Assembly (NCBI RefSeq): GCF_014127105.1 | Contig: NZ_CP059902.1 | Span: 3,006,001-3,070,000 of the forward strand | Direction: 5' to 3' | Length of the DNA: 64,000 nucleotides | From: Devosia sp. MC521 | GTDB lineage: Bacteria; Pseudomonadota; Alphaproteobacteria; Rhizobiales; Devosiaceae | In this document: in pieces, positions 50,870-60,065 of the stretch | How positions within the stretch are numbered: position 1 is the first letter of the stretch | Layout of the letters: the number at the start of each line of letters is the position of its first letter | Program-made: the position numbers and the translations under genes | Notes under the pieces: generated by a model | What the model was told of the DNA's origin: nothing | Seen by the model: the letters and a program-made list of their open reading frames with translations, nothing else | Databases searched by the model: none

Positions 50870-52351
50870 ATGAAGATTGCCGTATTGCGTGAACGTATCG
50901 GGGGGGAAAGCCGCGTTGCGGCAACCCCCGAGACCGTCAGCAAATTTATTGCCCTCGGGGCAGAAGTTGTTGTCGAACAAGGCGCGGGGGCCTTATCCCG
51001 CATCAGCGATGAACACTACGCCCAAGCGGGCGCGACCATCGCCAAAAGCACAAAGGACACCGTTAAGTCCGCCGATATTGTGCTCTGCGTCCGTCGCCCA
51101 GCGGCCGACGCCTTAGCTGGTACCAATCCCGGCGCACTGCTTATTGGTGCACTCGACCCCTACGGAAATGAAAAAGACGTTTCAGCGCTCGCCCGGTCCG
51201 GTGTGAGCGCTTTTGTTATGGAGTTCATGCCGCGCATTACCCGCGCTCAGGTCATGGATATCCTGTCCTCTCAGGCTAACCTTGCAGGCTATCAATCCGT
51301 TATCGAAGCGGCAGCCGTGTTTGAGCGTGCCTTCCCGATGATGATGACCGCCGCAGGCACCGTCCGCCCCGCCAAGGTCTTCGTCATGGGCGCAGGTGTT
51401 GCCGGTCTTCAAGCCATCGCCACCGCGCGTCGCTTAGGCGCTGTTGTGTCGGGCACTGACGTGCGCCCCGCCGCCAAAGAACAAGTCGAATCGCTCGGCG
51501 CAAAATTCATCGCTGTTGAGGATGACGAGTTCAAACAGGCTGAAACCGCTGGCGGTTATGCCAAGCAAATGAGCGCGGACTATCAAGCCAAACAGGCCGA
51601 GCTCACCGCCCAGCACATCGCCAAGCAAGACATTGTCATCACCACAGCGCTCATCCCAGGACGTCCGGCCCCACTGCTTATCACCAAAGCCATGGTCGAG
51701 AGCATGGCCCCCGGCTCTGTGATCGTTGACCTCGCCGCAGAACGCGGCGGCAATGTTGAGCTGACGCAGGCCGACAAGATTATCGAGCACAAGGGCGTCA
51801 CCCTCGTTGGCTACACCAATATGCAGGGCCGTATCCCCACCACATCGAGCCAACTCTATGCGCGCAATCTGCTCGCCTTTATTGAGACGCTCGTCGACAA
51901 AAAGGAACAGCGGATCGCCATCAATTGGGATGACGAGCTGGTCAAGGCGACGTTGCTGGCCCGCGACGGCGCGATTGTTCATCCCAATTTCGCCGCCCCC
52001 GCCGAGCAGCCCCAGGGGTCCAAACCCAAAGCTGCAAAGGCAGCCCCGGCACCAGCCAAGCCTGCTGCTAAGCCCAAGGCAGCGAAAGTAGCAGCGCCCG
52101 CCACAACTCCTGAGCCGGTCAAGCCCAAGCGCGCCGCCAAAGCGGATGTGCCAGCCATGGCCGATACGCCCAAGAAAGCGAAGACTGGTGTGGAACAATC
52201 CATTCCGGCAGGGGCAGAACCAGCGCCCTCGCCGCGCAAAACCGCTGCCACCAAAAAAGCTGAGGCTGTCATTGCAGCCGCGGCAGCAGCCGCAAAGCCA
52301 GCGCCAAAACGCACCAGAAAGACCGCCACTGCGTCCAAGGGGGACAAGTAA
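50870..52351 (+). CDS. pntA: NAD(P) transhydrogenase subunit alpha, part 1, with histone-like C-terminal tail
   Basis: Soluble NAD(H)-binding domain I of the proton-translocating transhydrogenase, which drives NADPH formation. Family segments: [20 protein letters not shown], the nucleotide motif [20 protein letters not shown], and [20 protein letters not shown]. The enzyme part ends near residue 370. About 120 more residues are Ala/Lys/Pro-rich ([20 protein letters not shown] and similar), unlike the roughly 380-residue homologs I know. AGGAGGACC gives a strong ribosome binding site, and a hairpin GCCTGC/GCAGGC (50836-50852) lies just before it. The stop overlaps the next gene (TAATG). Confidence 0.93.
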   Translation: MKIAVLRERIGGESRVAATPETVSKFIALGAEVVVEQGAGALSRISDEHYAQAGATIAKSTKDTVKSADIVLCVRRPAADALAGTNPGALLIGALDPYGNEKDVSALARSGVSAFVMEFMPRITRAQVMDILSSQANLAGYQSVIEAAAVFERAFPMMMTAAGTVRPAKVFVMGAGVAGLQAIATARRLGAVVSGTDVRPAAKEQVESLGAKFIAVEDDEFKQAETAGGYAKQMSADYQAKQAELTAQHIAKQDIVITTALIPGRPAPLLITKAMVESMAPGSVIVDLAAERGGNVELTQADKIIEHKGVTLVGYTNMQGRIPTTSSQLYARNLLAFIETLVDKKEQRIAINWDDELVKATLLARDGAIVHPNFAAPAEQPQGSKPKAAKAAPAPAKPAAKPKAAKVAAPATTPEPVKPKRAAKADVPAMADTPKKAKTGVEQSIPAGAEPAPSPRKTAATKKAEAVIAAAAAAAKPAPKRTRKTATASKGDK

Positions 52352-52659
52352 TGGACGTCTCTGCCATCGACCCGTTTACCTTCCGTCTGGCCATTTTCGT
52401 GCTGGCGATTTTTGTCGGCTACTTCGTCGTCTGGAGGGTGACGCCAGCCCTGCACACCCCGCTCATGAGCGTCACCAATGCCATCTCCTCAGTGATCGTG
52501 GTTGGCGCGCTCCTCGCCGTCGGGGTGCATTCCGTCAATGACGCCAGTTGGGCCAGCAAGGCCTTCGGTTTTATCGCGCTGATCTTTGCCAGCGTGAACA
52601 TTTTCGGCGGCTTTCTGGTCACCCAGCGCATGCTGGCGATGTATAAGAAGAAGGGCTGA
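52351..52659 (+). CDS. pntAB: NAD(P) transhydrogenase subunit alpha, part 2 (membrane)
   Basis: The membrane piece of the alpha subunit, separate here as in Rhodospirillum. The 102 residues have three helices ([60 protein letters not shown]) and end [12 protein letters not shown]. It forms part of the proton channel (domain II). The start overlaps the pntA stop, and pntB follows after five bases. Confidence 0.95.
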   Translation: MDVSAIDPFTFRLAIFVLAIFVGYFVVWRVTPALHTPLMSVTNAISSVIVVGALLAVGVHSVNDASWASKAFGFIALIFASVNIFGGFLVTQRMLAMYKKKG

Positions 52660-52664
52660 TAGCG

Positions 52665-54071
52665 ATGATCAACGCAAATATCGCTGCCATTCTCTACCTC
52701 GTCGCAGGCGTGCTCTTCATTCTCGCGCTGCGCGGGCTCTCTAGCCCTCGCTCGGCCCGTCAGGGCAATCTCTTCGGCATGGTAGGCATGGGCATTGCCA
52801 TCGTCACCACTCTCGCCGTTGCCGCCCCCAGTGATTGGGTCAGCTGGCTCCTCATCATCGGCGGCCTCGCCATTGGTGGGGGCATAGGGGCTTACGTCGC
52901 CAAAGCGGTGAAGATGACCGACATGCCTCAGCTTGTCGCCGCCTTCCACTCGCTGGTCGGCCTTGCTGCGGTCTTTGTGGCCGCCGGCGCGCTTTACGCG
53001 CCGGAAGCCTTCAACATCGGCACAGCCGAACACATCCACATGCAGGCGCTCATCGAAATGTCGATTGGCACTGCCATTGGCGCTTTCACCTTCACCGGTT
53101 CGGTCATCGCCTTTGCCAAGCTCAACGGCAATATGAGCGGCAAGCCGATCATCCTGCCCTATCGCCACGCCATTCACATCGCCTTTGGCATCGCCATCGT
53201 CGCGCTGGTCTGGGTCTTCTCCACCAATGGCGATCCGTGGCTCTTCTGGGGCATCACCATTTTGGCGCTCATCCTCGGTGGCTTGATGATCATCCCCATC
53301 GGCGGCGCGGACATGCCGGTGGTGGTATCCATGCTCAACTCCTATTCGGGTTGGGCCGCAGCAGGCATCGGCTTTACCCTCGGCAACACCGCCCTCATCA
53401 TCACGGGCGCGCTTGTCGGCTCCTCGGGCGCGATCCTCTCCTACATTATGTGCAAGGCGATGAACCGCAGCTTCATCTCCGTCATCCTAGGCGGTTTTGG
53501 TGGGGACACTGCGGCATCGGGTACGGGCGCGGAAGATGATCGTCCCGTAAAACAAGGTGCGGCCGACGATGCCGCCTTCCTTATGAAAAACGCGGGCAAG
53601 GTTATCATCGTCCCCGGCTACGGCATGGCCGTCGCGCAGGCCCAACACGCGCTGCGTGAAATGGCCGACCAACTCAAGGCTGCAGGGGTTGAGGTCAAAT
53701 ACGCCATTCATCCTGTGGCAGGTCGTATGCCGGGCCACATGAACGTGCTGCTCGCCGAAGCCAATGTGCCTTACGACGAAGTGTTCGAGCTTGAAGACAT
53801 CAACTCAGAGTTCGCGCAATCCGACGTTGCCTTCGTCATTGGCGCCAACGACGTCACCAATCCAGCGGCCAAGACCGACAAAACATCGCCGATCTATGGC
53901 ATGCCGGTTTTGAATGTTGAGGACGCAGGCACAGTGCTGTTCATCAAGCGCGGCATGGCAGCGGGCTATGCTGGCGTTCAGAACGAATTGTTCTTCCGTG
54001 ACAACACCATGATGTTGTTTGGCGACGCCAAAAAAGTCACCGAGGACATCGTCAAAGCGCTCGGTCACTAG
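52665..54071 (+). CDS. pntB: NAD(P) transhydrogenase subunit beta
   Basis: Membrane domain II plus the NADP(H)-binding domain III. About nine helices occur in the first 270 residues (LYLVAGVLFILALRGLSSPR SA onward), with IGADMPVV-type sequence (PIGGADMPVVVSMLNSYSGW). Domain III has VIIVPGYGMAVAQAQHALRE and the NADP motif VIGANDVTNPAAKTDK, then MPVLNVEDAGTVLFIKRGMA. The length of 468 residues is normal. Last gene of the pnt operon; a strong terminator follows. Confidence 0.97.
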   Translation: MINANIAAILYLVAGVLFILALRGLSSPRSARQGNLFGMVGMGIAIVTTLAVAAPSDWVSWLLIIGGLAIGGGIGAYVAKAVKMTDMPQLVAAFHSLVGLAAVFVAAGALYAPEAFNIGTAEHIHMQALIEMSIGTAIGAFTFTGSVIAFAKLNGNMSGKPIILPYRHAIHIAFGIAIVALVWVFSTNGDPWLFWGITILALILGGLMIIPIGGADMPVVVSMLNSYSGWAAAGIGFTLGNTALIITGALVGSSGAILSYIMCKAMNRSFISVILGGFGGDTAASGTGAEDDRPVKQGAADDAAFLMKNAGKVIIVPGYGMAVAQAQHALREMADQLKAAGVEVKYAIHPVAGRMPGHMNVLLAEANVPYDEVFELEDINSEFAQSDVAFVIGANDVTNPAAKTDKTSPIYGMPVLNVEDAGTVLFIKRGMAAGYAGVQNELFFRDNTMMLFGDAKKVTEDIVKALGH

Positions 54072-54079
54072 CAAAAATC

Positions 54080-54105
54080 AAAGGCCCGCTTCGGCGGGCC
54101 TTTTC
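54080..54105. terminator. bidirectional terminator between pntB and slyX
   Basis: AAAGGCCCGC (54080-54089), TTCG tetraloop, GCGGGCCTTT (54094-54103), then TCTTTG. Perfect 10-bp stem. Confidence 0.93.
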
Positions 54106-54110
54106 TTTGA

Positions 54111-54314
54111 TCAATAATGCGGCGGCGGACGTTCAGTGGATGGGTCTGCGATAAAGCTGCCCGAACGCACTTGCTCCTCCAGCATGCCGAGTTTTTTGCG
54201 CATCAAATCGATCACGCGCCACTGCTCGGTAATTGTTGCGTTCAGCTCTTCGATCGTCTGGTCCTGATAGGCGATCCGCATTTCGAGCGCGTCGATCCGC
54301 TCATTGGTATCCAT
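54111..54314 (-). CDS. SlyX family protein
   Basis: Short coiled-coil protein of 67 residues (MDTNERIDALEMRIAYQDQT IEELN, ending DPSTERPPPHY). The heptad pattern and the Pro-rich C-terminus ending in PPPHY are typical of SlyX. Function is unknown. The start at 54314 has AAGGTG six bases upstream; ATG 54329 is also in frame. It is convergent with pntB. Confidence 0.9.
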   Translation of the reverse strand: MDTNERIDALEMRIAYQDQTIEELNATITEQWRVIDLMRKKLGMLEEQVRSGSFIADPSTERPPPHY

Positions 54315-54463
54315 GCTGTTCACCTTCATACCTCATGTCTCCGCCCGACATAGGCTGAGCCACAGCCGTTCACAAGAGATCACGTTAAAGAGCGCAAGTT
54401 TACCTATACGGAACCTAGCAACGCCAATCGCTGTTGATACCCGAACCTTCTGGAGCGGTTGCG

Positions 54464-55006
54464 ATGGCTATCTCCCAAGCCTTTGACAAAGTACAGAGCC
54501 TGCACCTGACCCCCGCGCAGTGGTTGCGCACCTTTGTATCCGTCCTCTTCCCGCTCGGGGTCTTTGGCTTGGTCAATTTTTTGGCCGACCCACTGGGCAT
54601 GCAGCCGCTCTTCTTTTCACCCTTCGGAATGCCGGGCTGGATCGGAGCCATTTTCCATCTCAGCCAGCTCGCCTGCCTTGGCGCAGCCTATGCGGCGATC
54701 ACACGCGCGGGCAGCTCGCACTCTGCCGGGTTCTGGGTCATGCTCACCACCGCAGGCTTCATCGCCCTCCCCTTTGCCACGTCCGCGCTCGATCCGTTTC
54801 AACTCACACTGGCTGGCACGAGCCTGTTCCTGCTCACCGTCGGCACGCTTTTGCGCGTAGCTCCGCACTCGCAGGGCGCGGTCTGGTTCATGACGCCGGC
54901 CCTCGTGATGGTCGGGCTGGCGACGGTCATGGGCCTGCTGCTCGCAGCCTCATACCTTCCACCCTTCGCGCCGATCTATGTGCAGACCCACTCTGCCGCG
55001 GTCTGA
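54464..55006 (+). CDS. polytopic membrane protein of unknown function
   Basis: A 180-residue hydrophobic protein with about five helices (LRTFVSVLFPLGVFGLVNFL; GAIFHLSQLACLGAAYAAIT; GFWVMLTTAGFIALPFATSA; LTLAGTSLFLLTVGTLLRVA; VMVGLATVMGLLLAASYLPP). I do not recognise the family. The start at 54464 has GGAG nine bases upstream; the frame extends to 54434. It is alone between the slyX gene and the DsbA-family gene. Confidence 0.65.
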   Translation: MAISQAFDKVQSLHLTPAQWLRTFVSVLFPLGVFGLVNFLADPLGMQPLFFSPFGMPGWIGAIFHLSQLACLGAAYAAITRAGSSHSAGFWVMLTTAGFIALPFATSALDPFQLTLAGTSLFLLTVGTLLRVAPHSQGAVWFMTPALVMVGLATVMGLLLAASYLPPFAPIYVQTHSAAV

Positions 55007-55083
55007 CAGTTACTCAGAAGTTCCCTCTTGCAAGAGCTCATATGAAGGCTCATTTGAAACGCTCAAACGCAAGAGGAGCCACC

Positions 55084-55722
55084 ATGGCTAAACAACTCAA
55101 AATAGACGTCTTCACTGATGTGGTCTGCCCATGGTGCTTGGTCGGCTCTCTGCGTCTCGACTCAGCCCTTGCAGCGCTTCCAGACGACGTTGAAGTTATC
55201 GTCGAAAATCACCCGTTTTACCTCGATCCTACCGTGCCGCCCGAAGGTGTGGACGTGGGCAAAATGCTCGCCGAAAAATACGGCAAGGATCCCAAGGAAA
55301 TGTGGGAGCGGGTCGAGAGTGAAGCGAAAAAAGCCGGCGTCGATCTCGATTTGAGCAAGCAACCGCGCATGTTCAACACGGCCAAGGCGCACACCATCAC
55401 GCGTCTGTCCAAGCCCAATGGCAATCAGCACGAGCTGGCCAATGCCATAGCTGACGCTTATTTCCTCGAACACCGTCAGATCAATGACGACAATGTCCTA
55501 GCCGATATTGCTGTCGAATTTGGCTGGGATCGCGGCGATGTCCTCGACGCCATCAATGACGAGAACGAGCTCGCCATCACCGCTCAACTGGCCACCAGCG
55601 CTGCTGAGCAGGGCATTCGCGGCGTGCCATTCTTTGTCTTTGGTGAAAAATACGCGCTCTCCGGCGCACAACCTGCAGAAGTCTTCGCTCAGGCGCTCGA
55701 AAAAACCATTTCGGAACTCTGA
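55084..55722 (+). CDS. DsbA family oxidoreductase (FrnE-like)
   Basis: Thioredoxin-fold protein with an inserted helical domain, 212 residues, of the FrnE/2-hydroxychromene-2-carboxylate isomerase-like group. The active site is CPWC (FTDVVCPWCLVG) and the cis-Pro loop is IRGVPFFVFGEKYALSGAQP. No signal peptide is present, so it acts in the cytoplasm. The start follows AAGAGGAG; a much longer open frame begins at 54520 inside the previous gene, but in another frame, and is spurious. Substrate unknown. Confidence 0.92.
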   Translation: MAKQLKIDVFTDVVCPWCLVGSLRLDSALAALPDDVEVIVENHPFYLDPTVPPEGVDVGKMLAEKYGKDPKEMWERVESEAKKAGVDLDLSKQPRMFNTAKAHTITRLSKPNGNQHELANAIADAYFLEHRQINDDNVLADIAVEFGWDRGDVLDAINDENELAITAQLATSAAEQGIRGVPFFVFGEKYALSGAQPAEVFAQALEKTISEL

Positions 55723-55763
55723 TCGTATTATAGACCAGAGCAGCTCAGCCAAGGACGTCTCCG

Positions 55764-56573
55764 ATGAAGATCATTCGCGTTGCGGCAATTGCTCTGGTCT
55801 CCCTTGCGGCGTTGGCCTACCTCAGCGCCACGGCCTATATGTATTTCAACCAGCGCAATTTTCAGTACGACCCTGTCGGCACTCTGATCCCGCTTTCGGA
55901 CACAGCGCTAACCGAGGCACAAACCATTTCCATTGGCGATGCCGACACTCTCGTCAACGGCTGGTATCAGCCACCCGCAGAGGGCAAGCCCCTCATCCTG
56001 TTCTACAAGGGCAATACCGGCAGCTTCTCGGAAGAATACGAGCGCTACGAAACTTGGGTTGAGGCTGGCTACGGGTTTTTAGCCTTTGACTATCGCGGCT
56101 TCCCGGCCTCGCCAGGCGAGATCAACCAGACCAATATTTTGGCGGACTCCCTGGCCGTCTACGATTGGGCTGCCGCCAAGGGCGACCCGATCATGGTATG
56201 GGGGCGCTCCATCGGCACAGGCCCTGCCAATTATGTTTCGAGCTTACGCCAACCCCAAGCCTTGCTCTTAGAGACGCCATTCCTTTCGGCGGTCACCGTC
56301 GCCGCTGAATGGTATCCCATCCTGCCTGTCGCCCTAGTCATGCAAGATAAGTATCCCAGCAATGAGTGGATCAGAACTGTTTCCGCTCCGGTGCTTGTGG
56401 CACATGGAACCGCAGACAAAACTATCGACGTGAGCAACGGCGAACGCCTTTATGCCCTCGCACCCAATCCGGATGAACTCTGGATCGTCCCCGGCGCTGA
56501 CCACAGCGACCTCTGGGCCGCAGGGATTTGGGGGCAAGCCGAACCGTTTTTTGAAAGAGCACTTACCAAGTGA
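55764..56573 (+). CDS. alpha/beta hydrolase with membrane anchor
   Basis: A 269-residue hydrolase of the family that includes BEM46-like proteins. An N-terminal helix (IRVAAIALVSLAALAYLSAT) would anchor or export it. The nucleophile elbow is GRSIG (MVWGRSIGTGP, Ser near residue 137), the oxyanion region is FYKGNTGSF, and the acid and His are likely in HGTADKTID and GADHSDLW. Its last codons overlap the next gene's GTG start by four bases, so the two are translationally coupled. Confidence 0.88.
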   Translation: MKIIRVAAIALVSLAALAYLSATAYMYFNQRNFQYDPVGTLIPLSDTALTEAQTISIGDADTLVNGWYQPPAEGKPLILFYKGNTGSFSEEYERYETWVEAGYGFLAFDYRGFPASPGEINQTNILADSLAVYDWAAAKGDPIMVWGRSIGTGPANYVSSLRQPQALLLETPFLSAVTVAAEWYPILPVALVMQDKYPSNEWIRTVSAPVLVAHGTADKTIDVSNGERLYALAPNPDELWIVPGADHSDLWAAGIWGQAEPFFERALTK

Positions 56574-57778
56574 GTGAAACCAAACTGGCGGGCATGTCTG
56601 CCCGCCGTACCGCCATTATCGGCGGTCTCATGGTGGCGACCGGCCCCTTAAGTCTAGGCCTATATCAACCGGCTCTGCCCACCATTGTCCAAGAGCTGGC
56701 CATCAGCGAAAACGCTGGCAAACTCACTCTAACCGTGTACTTCGCCTCTTTCGCCCTCGCGCAGCTCCTCTGTGGCCCCCTCTCCGACCGGTTCGGTCGC
56801 CGCAGTATCGGCATGGTGTTCTTCGGCATCTATGTGCTGGGCAGCCTTCTGTGCACCTTCGCGCCCAATATCGAGATGCTGTTCGTGGGACGGTTCGTCC
56901 AGGGGTTCGGCGTCTCAGCCGGCGTAGCGCTATCGCGTGCCATGGTGCGCGATCAATTCGTCGGTGCCGAAGCCATCCGCATTCTGACGATGGTCAATCT
57001 CATTCTCACCGTCACGCCCGCCGTCGCGCCCACTTTGGGCAGCGTCATTCTCGCTTTTGGTCCGTGGCACATTATGTTCGTGATCATGGCGGGCTTCGGC
57101 TTGGCGATATTGGCACTGCTGGGCTTTTCGAGCCGTGAGACTTTGCCCCCCGAGCGTCGCATCCCGTTCAGCCCGTCGATTATTTTCAAAAACTACAAGA
57201 CCCTGCTGACCTCCAAGGATTTCATGGTCCCTGCGCTCTTGCTCGGGCTCACCTTTGGCGGTTTCCACGGCTTCACAGCACTTTTGCCCTTCGTCCTCAT
57301 CAACGATCTGGGTCTCACGCCCTTCCAATTCGCTATGGCCATGCTGGTGCAAACCGGGTGTTTCACCATTGGCAATCTGGTCGCCGGAGCCCTCGCCAGC
57401 CGCACCACGGCTGATCGGATTGTCACGTTCTCCCTCGTGGCATTTGGTCTGTCGGGCCTGAGCTTTATCATTCTCCCCACCCTGATCCCGACCAGCCTGC
57501 TGTCGATTATGGTTCCGGTCGGCATCTGGATGGTTGGCCTATCGCTGATCGGCCCCAGCGTCACAACCGCCGCTATGGCCGGTTTCGGCGCTATCGCGGG
57601 CGCAGCCGCCGCCATGAGCGGATTTCTCCAAATGGGCGGAGGCTTCGTCGGCTCGCTCATTGGCAGCACGCTGTTTCCCGACGCCCGTACAGCCATGATG
57701 GTCGAACTCCCCATCATCGCCGTGCTCATCATCGCGCTGGCGCTTTACGACAAAAAGCGCCTGAAGGTGGCCGCGTAA
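56570..57778 (+). CDS. Bcr/CflA family multidrug efflux MFS transporter
   Basis: Predicted drug exporter, 402 residues and 12 helices. The motif A loop is QLLCGPLSDRFGRRSIGMVF, and the family motif of drug/proton antiporters is seen in GVSAGVALSRAMVRDQFVGA EA. The start is a GTG at 56570 overlapping the preceding hydrolase stop (GTGA). Substrate range is unknown. It ends in a bidirectional terminator shared with rpsU. Confidence 0.92.
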   Translation: MSETKLAGMSARRTAIIGGLMVATGPLSLGLYQPALPTIVQELAISENAGKLTLTVYFASFALAQLLCGPLSDRFGRRSIGMVFFGIYVLGSLLCTFAPNIEMLFVGRFVQGFGVSAGVALSRAMVRDQFVGAEAIRILTMVNLILTVTPAVAPTLGSVILAFGPWHIMFVIMAGFGLAILALLGFSSRETLPPERRIPFSPSIIFKNYKTLLTSKDFMVPALLLGLTFGGFHGFTALLPFVLINDLGLTPFQFAMAMLVQTGCFTIGNLVAGALASRTTADRIVTFSLVAFGLSGLSFIILPTLIPTSLLSIMVPVGIWMVGLSLIGPSVTTAAMAGFGAIAGAAAAMSGFLQMGGGFVGSLIGSTLFPDARTAMMVELPIIAVLIIALALYDKKRLKVAA

Positions 57779-57787
57779 GCGCAAACG

Positions 57788-57818
57788 AAAAGGCCGCCTC
57801 CCCTTGGAGACGGCCTTT
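57788..57818. terminator. bidirectional terminator between MFS gene and rpsU
   Basis: AAAGGCCG (57789-57796) pairs with CGGCCTTT (57811-57818), with an inner CTCC/GGAG stem across one mismatch. It is A/T-rich on both sides. Confidence 0.85.
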
Positions 57819-57843
57819 CAAAATTCTCTTGAACGGTAAGGCT

Positions 57844-58074
57844 TTACCTTGGCGTTGGCGTCGGTGCAGCCACCAGACCTTCGCGCTGTAGACGCTTACG
57901 AGCCAGCTTGCGGGCGCGACGAACAGCTTCGGCCTTACGGCGAACCTTCTTTTCCGAAGGCTTCTCGAAGTAGTTGCGCAGCTTCATTTCACGGAAGACG
58001 CCTTCGCGCTGCAGCTTTTTCTTGAGCGCGCGCAGCGCCTGATCAACATTGTTATCGCGAACGACTACTTGCAA
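57844..58074 (-). CDS. rpsU: 30S ribosomal protein S21
   Basis: Small basic ribosomal protein needed for translation initiation on structured mRNAs. The sequence [41 protein letters not shown] is diagnostic; the C-terminus is extended and ends AAPTPTPR, giving 76 residues. The start is a TTG at 58074 (LQVVVRDN), because no ATG or GTG is in frame near the conserved N-terminus. An AAGGGG lies about 13 bases upstream, farther than usual. Confidence 0.95.
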   Translation of the reverse strand: MQVVVRDNNVDQALRALKKKLQREGVFREMKLRNYFEKPSEKKVRRKAEAVRRARKLARKRLQREGLVAAPTPTPR

Positions 58075-58278
58075 AGGTAACCAGCCCCTTCAATGCTTGG
58101 CTAATGTGTTGAACATGTGCGCGCCGCTCGAAACAACCCACCGCCCGCACGGCCTGAATGGCGGGCTCTATACAACAACACTCCAAATATGTCCATAGTT
58201 TCCGAGCGTTGCGACCCTCAACTTGCTACAAACGATCCAGCATTGTTACAGCACCACCTCCAAACGAAAGTGCACCCC

Positions 58279-58971
58279 ATGTATCGCCCACTCGTCTTCT
58301 TGCCTGGCCTTATCTGCGATCAGCGTTTGTGGCGGGACGTCATCGATGGGCTAAGCGACACGATTGCGCCAATGGTCGCCGACCTTCGTCTGGATGACAC
58401 CATCAAGGCGATGGCCGCTCGCACACTCTCTGCGGCGCCAGATAAATTCGCCTTGGCGGGCCTCTCCATGGGCGGCTATGTGGCGCTTGAAATTATGCGT
58501 CAGGCCCCTGAACGCGTCACCCACCTCGCCCTACTGGACACCTCGGCGCGCGCCGATACGCCAGAGCGCCAAGACACGCGCCGCAAGGGCATAGCCATGG
58601 TTGGTCAGGGCAAATTCATCGGCGTGTCGCGTGGTCTCTTGGGCAATCTCATCGCGCCCCATCATTTGGGCACGCCCTTGGCAGGCGAGGTTCAAGCCAT
58701 GTCCGAACGCGTCGGGCAAGATGTCTATATCCGTCAGCAGAACGCCATTCTGAGCCGGATCGACTCCCTGCCGTCCCTGCCCGCTATCGCCGTCCCGACC
58801 TTGGTGGGCGTTGGTGCGCTCGACAAAATGACGCCACTGGACTTGGCCGAGGAAATGGCTTCAGCCATTCCCCACGCCGAATTGTCGGTCTTCCCTGATG
58901 CAGCGCACCTGCCGCCTATGGAGAACCCCGCCCCAGTGATTGCGGCGTTTAAGACGCTTCTCGCCCGCTAA
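58279..58971 (+). CDS. alpha/beta hydrolase
   Basis: A 230-residue cytoplasmic hydrolase of the abhydrolase_6 group. It starts MYRPLVFLPGLICDQRLW, with the oxyanion HG-equivalent LPGLICD, the nucleophile elbow GLSMGGYVALEIM (Ser near residue 72), the acid in GVGALDKMTPLDL, and catalytic His in FPDAAHLPPMENP. Resembles esterases near MhpC/BioH, but substrate unknown. The start at 58279 is the first ATG consistent with the fold; upstream in-frame codons from 58117 give improbable residues. Overlaps convergent purK by four bases. Confidence 0.88.
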   Translation: MYRPLVFLPGLICDQRLWRDVIDGLSDTIAPMVADLRLDDTIKAMAARTLSAAPDKFALAGLSMGGYVALEIMRQAPERVTHLALLDTSARADTPERQDTRRKGIAMVGQGKFIGVSRGLLGNLIAPHHLGTPLAGEVQAMSERVGQDVYIRQQNAILSRIDSLPSLPAIAVPTLVGVGALDKMTPLDLAEEMASAIPHAELSVFPDAAHLPPMENPAPVIAAFKTLLAR

Positions 58972-60059
58972 ACTGAGCTGCGCACGATGCGGTTGATGTG
59001 GCCCATCTTGCGACGGGGCCGCGCTTCCGCCTTGCCATAGAGGTGGGGTTGCGTATCGCCATCAAGCCCATTGGGCACCATGTCGACTTCATCGCCGACA
59101 AGGTTCTGCATGACAACGTCTGCCATGCGTTGCGGATTGCCCAAAGGCCAGCCTGCAACGGCCCGCACATGCTGCTCAAACTGGTCGGTCAGGCACACAG
59201 CCTCGGTCCAATGGCCCGAATTATGCACCCGCGGCGCGATCTCATTGACGATCAGGCTGGTTTTGCCGTCCGTCTCGACCACGAAAAACTCGACCCCCAG
59301 CACGCCCACATATTCAAGCGCGATAACAATCGCCTTGGCGATCATGCCCGCCTGCCGCTCGACGATCATCGGCAACTCGGCCGGGACCGTGGACGTGTAG
59401 AGAATGTGGTCGCGATGGACGTTTTCCGCCGGGTCAAAACTTTTCACCGCCCCGTCCAGCCCACGAGCAACGACGACCGAGATTTCCTTGCTGAACGGCA
59501 CAAAGCCTTCAAGCACCAGCGGGTGTGGCGAGAGCGCATTAAACGCCGCTTCAAGCTCCGAAGCGTCCCGCAACACACGCTGCCCTTTGCCGTCATAGCC
59601 CAGACGCGTGGTCTTAAGCACGGCCGGCAGTCCCACCTCAGCCACCGCCGCCTTCAAATCATCCAGCGAATGAATAGCGCGATAAGGCGCGACCGGAATA
59701 TTCTTGGACGCCAAAAAGCCCTTTTCGGCCAGCCGATCCTGCGAGATCGCCAGCGCTTTAGCGCCGGGACGCAACGGCTTCAGCCCCGCAAGAATTTCCG
59801 CTGTTTGCGCGGGCACATTCTCAAACTCATAGGTGATGACATCGACTTGGCTGGCAAAAGCCTTGAGCGCAGCCACATCGTCATAAGCCGCCACCGTCTT
59901 AAACGGCGTCACATCAAATGCCGGGCTCTGTGGGTCCGGGCAATAAATATGGCTTTTCAAACCCAGCTTTGCAGCGGCCAAAGCCAACATGCGCCCAAGC
60001 TGCCCCCCGCCCAAAATACCAATAGTGGAGCCAGCGGGCAGCGCGGAATCTTGGGTCAC
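58968..60059 (-). CDS. purK: N5-carboxyaminoimidazole ribonucleotide synthase PurK
   Basis: ATP-grasp enzyme that carboxylates AIR in purine synthesis. N-terminal GGGQLGRMLALAAAKLG, the central KTTRLGYDGKGQRVL, ELSV-type SKEISVVVARGLDG, and NEIAPRVHNSGHWTEAVCLT with QFEQHVRAVAGWPLG are all diagnostic. The length of 363 residues is normal. It starts with GTG at 60059, six bases after the purE stop, so they form a purEK operon. Confidence 0.97.
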   Translation of the reverse strand: MTQDSALPAGSTIGILGGGQLGRMLALAAAKLGLKSHIYCPDPQSPAFDVTPFKTVAAYDDVAALKAFASQVDVITYEFENVPAQTAEILAGLKPLRPGAKALAISQDRLAEKGFLASKNIPVAPYRAIHSLDDLKAAVAEVGLPAVLKTTRLGYDGKGQRVLRDASELEAAFNALSPHPLVLEGFVPFSKEISVVVARGLDGAVKSFDPAENVHRDHILYTSTVPAELPMIVERQAGMIAKAIVIALEYVGVLGVEFFVVETDGKTSLIVNEIAPRVHNSGHWTEAVCLTDQFEQHVRAVAGWPLGNPQRMADVVMQNLVGDEVDMVPNGLDGDTQPHLYGKAEARPRRKMGHINRIVRSSV

Positions 60060-60065
60060 GGACGA

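Noticed and set aside
54520-55083. N-terminal extension of the DsbA-family protein
   Set aside because: The frame is open for 188 codons upstream, but it overlaps the membrane-protein gene in another frame and is Arg/His-rich. The ATG at 55084 has a strong ribosome binding site.
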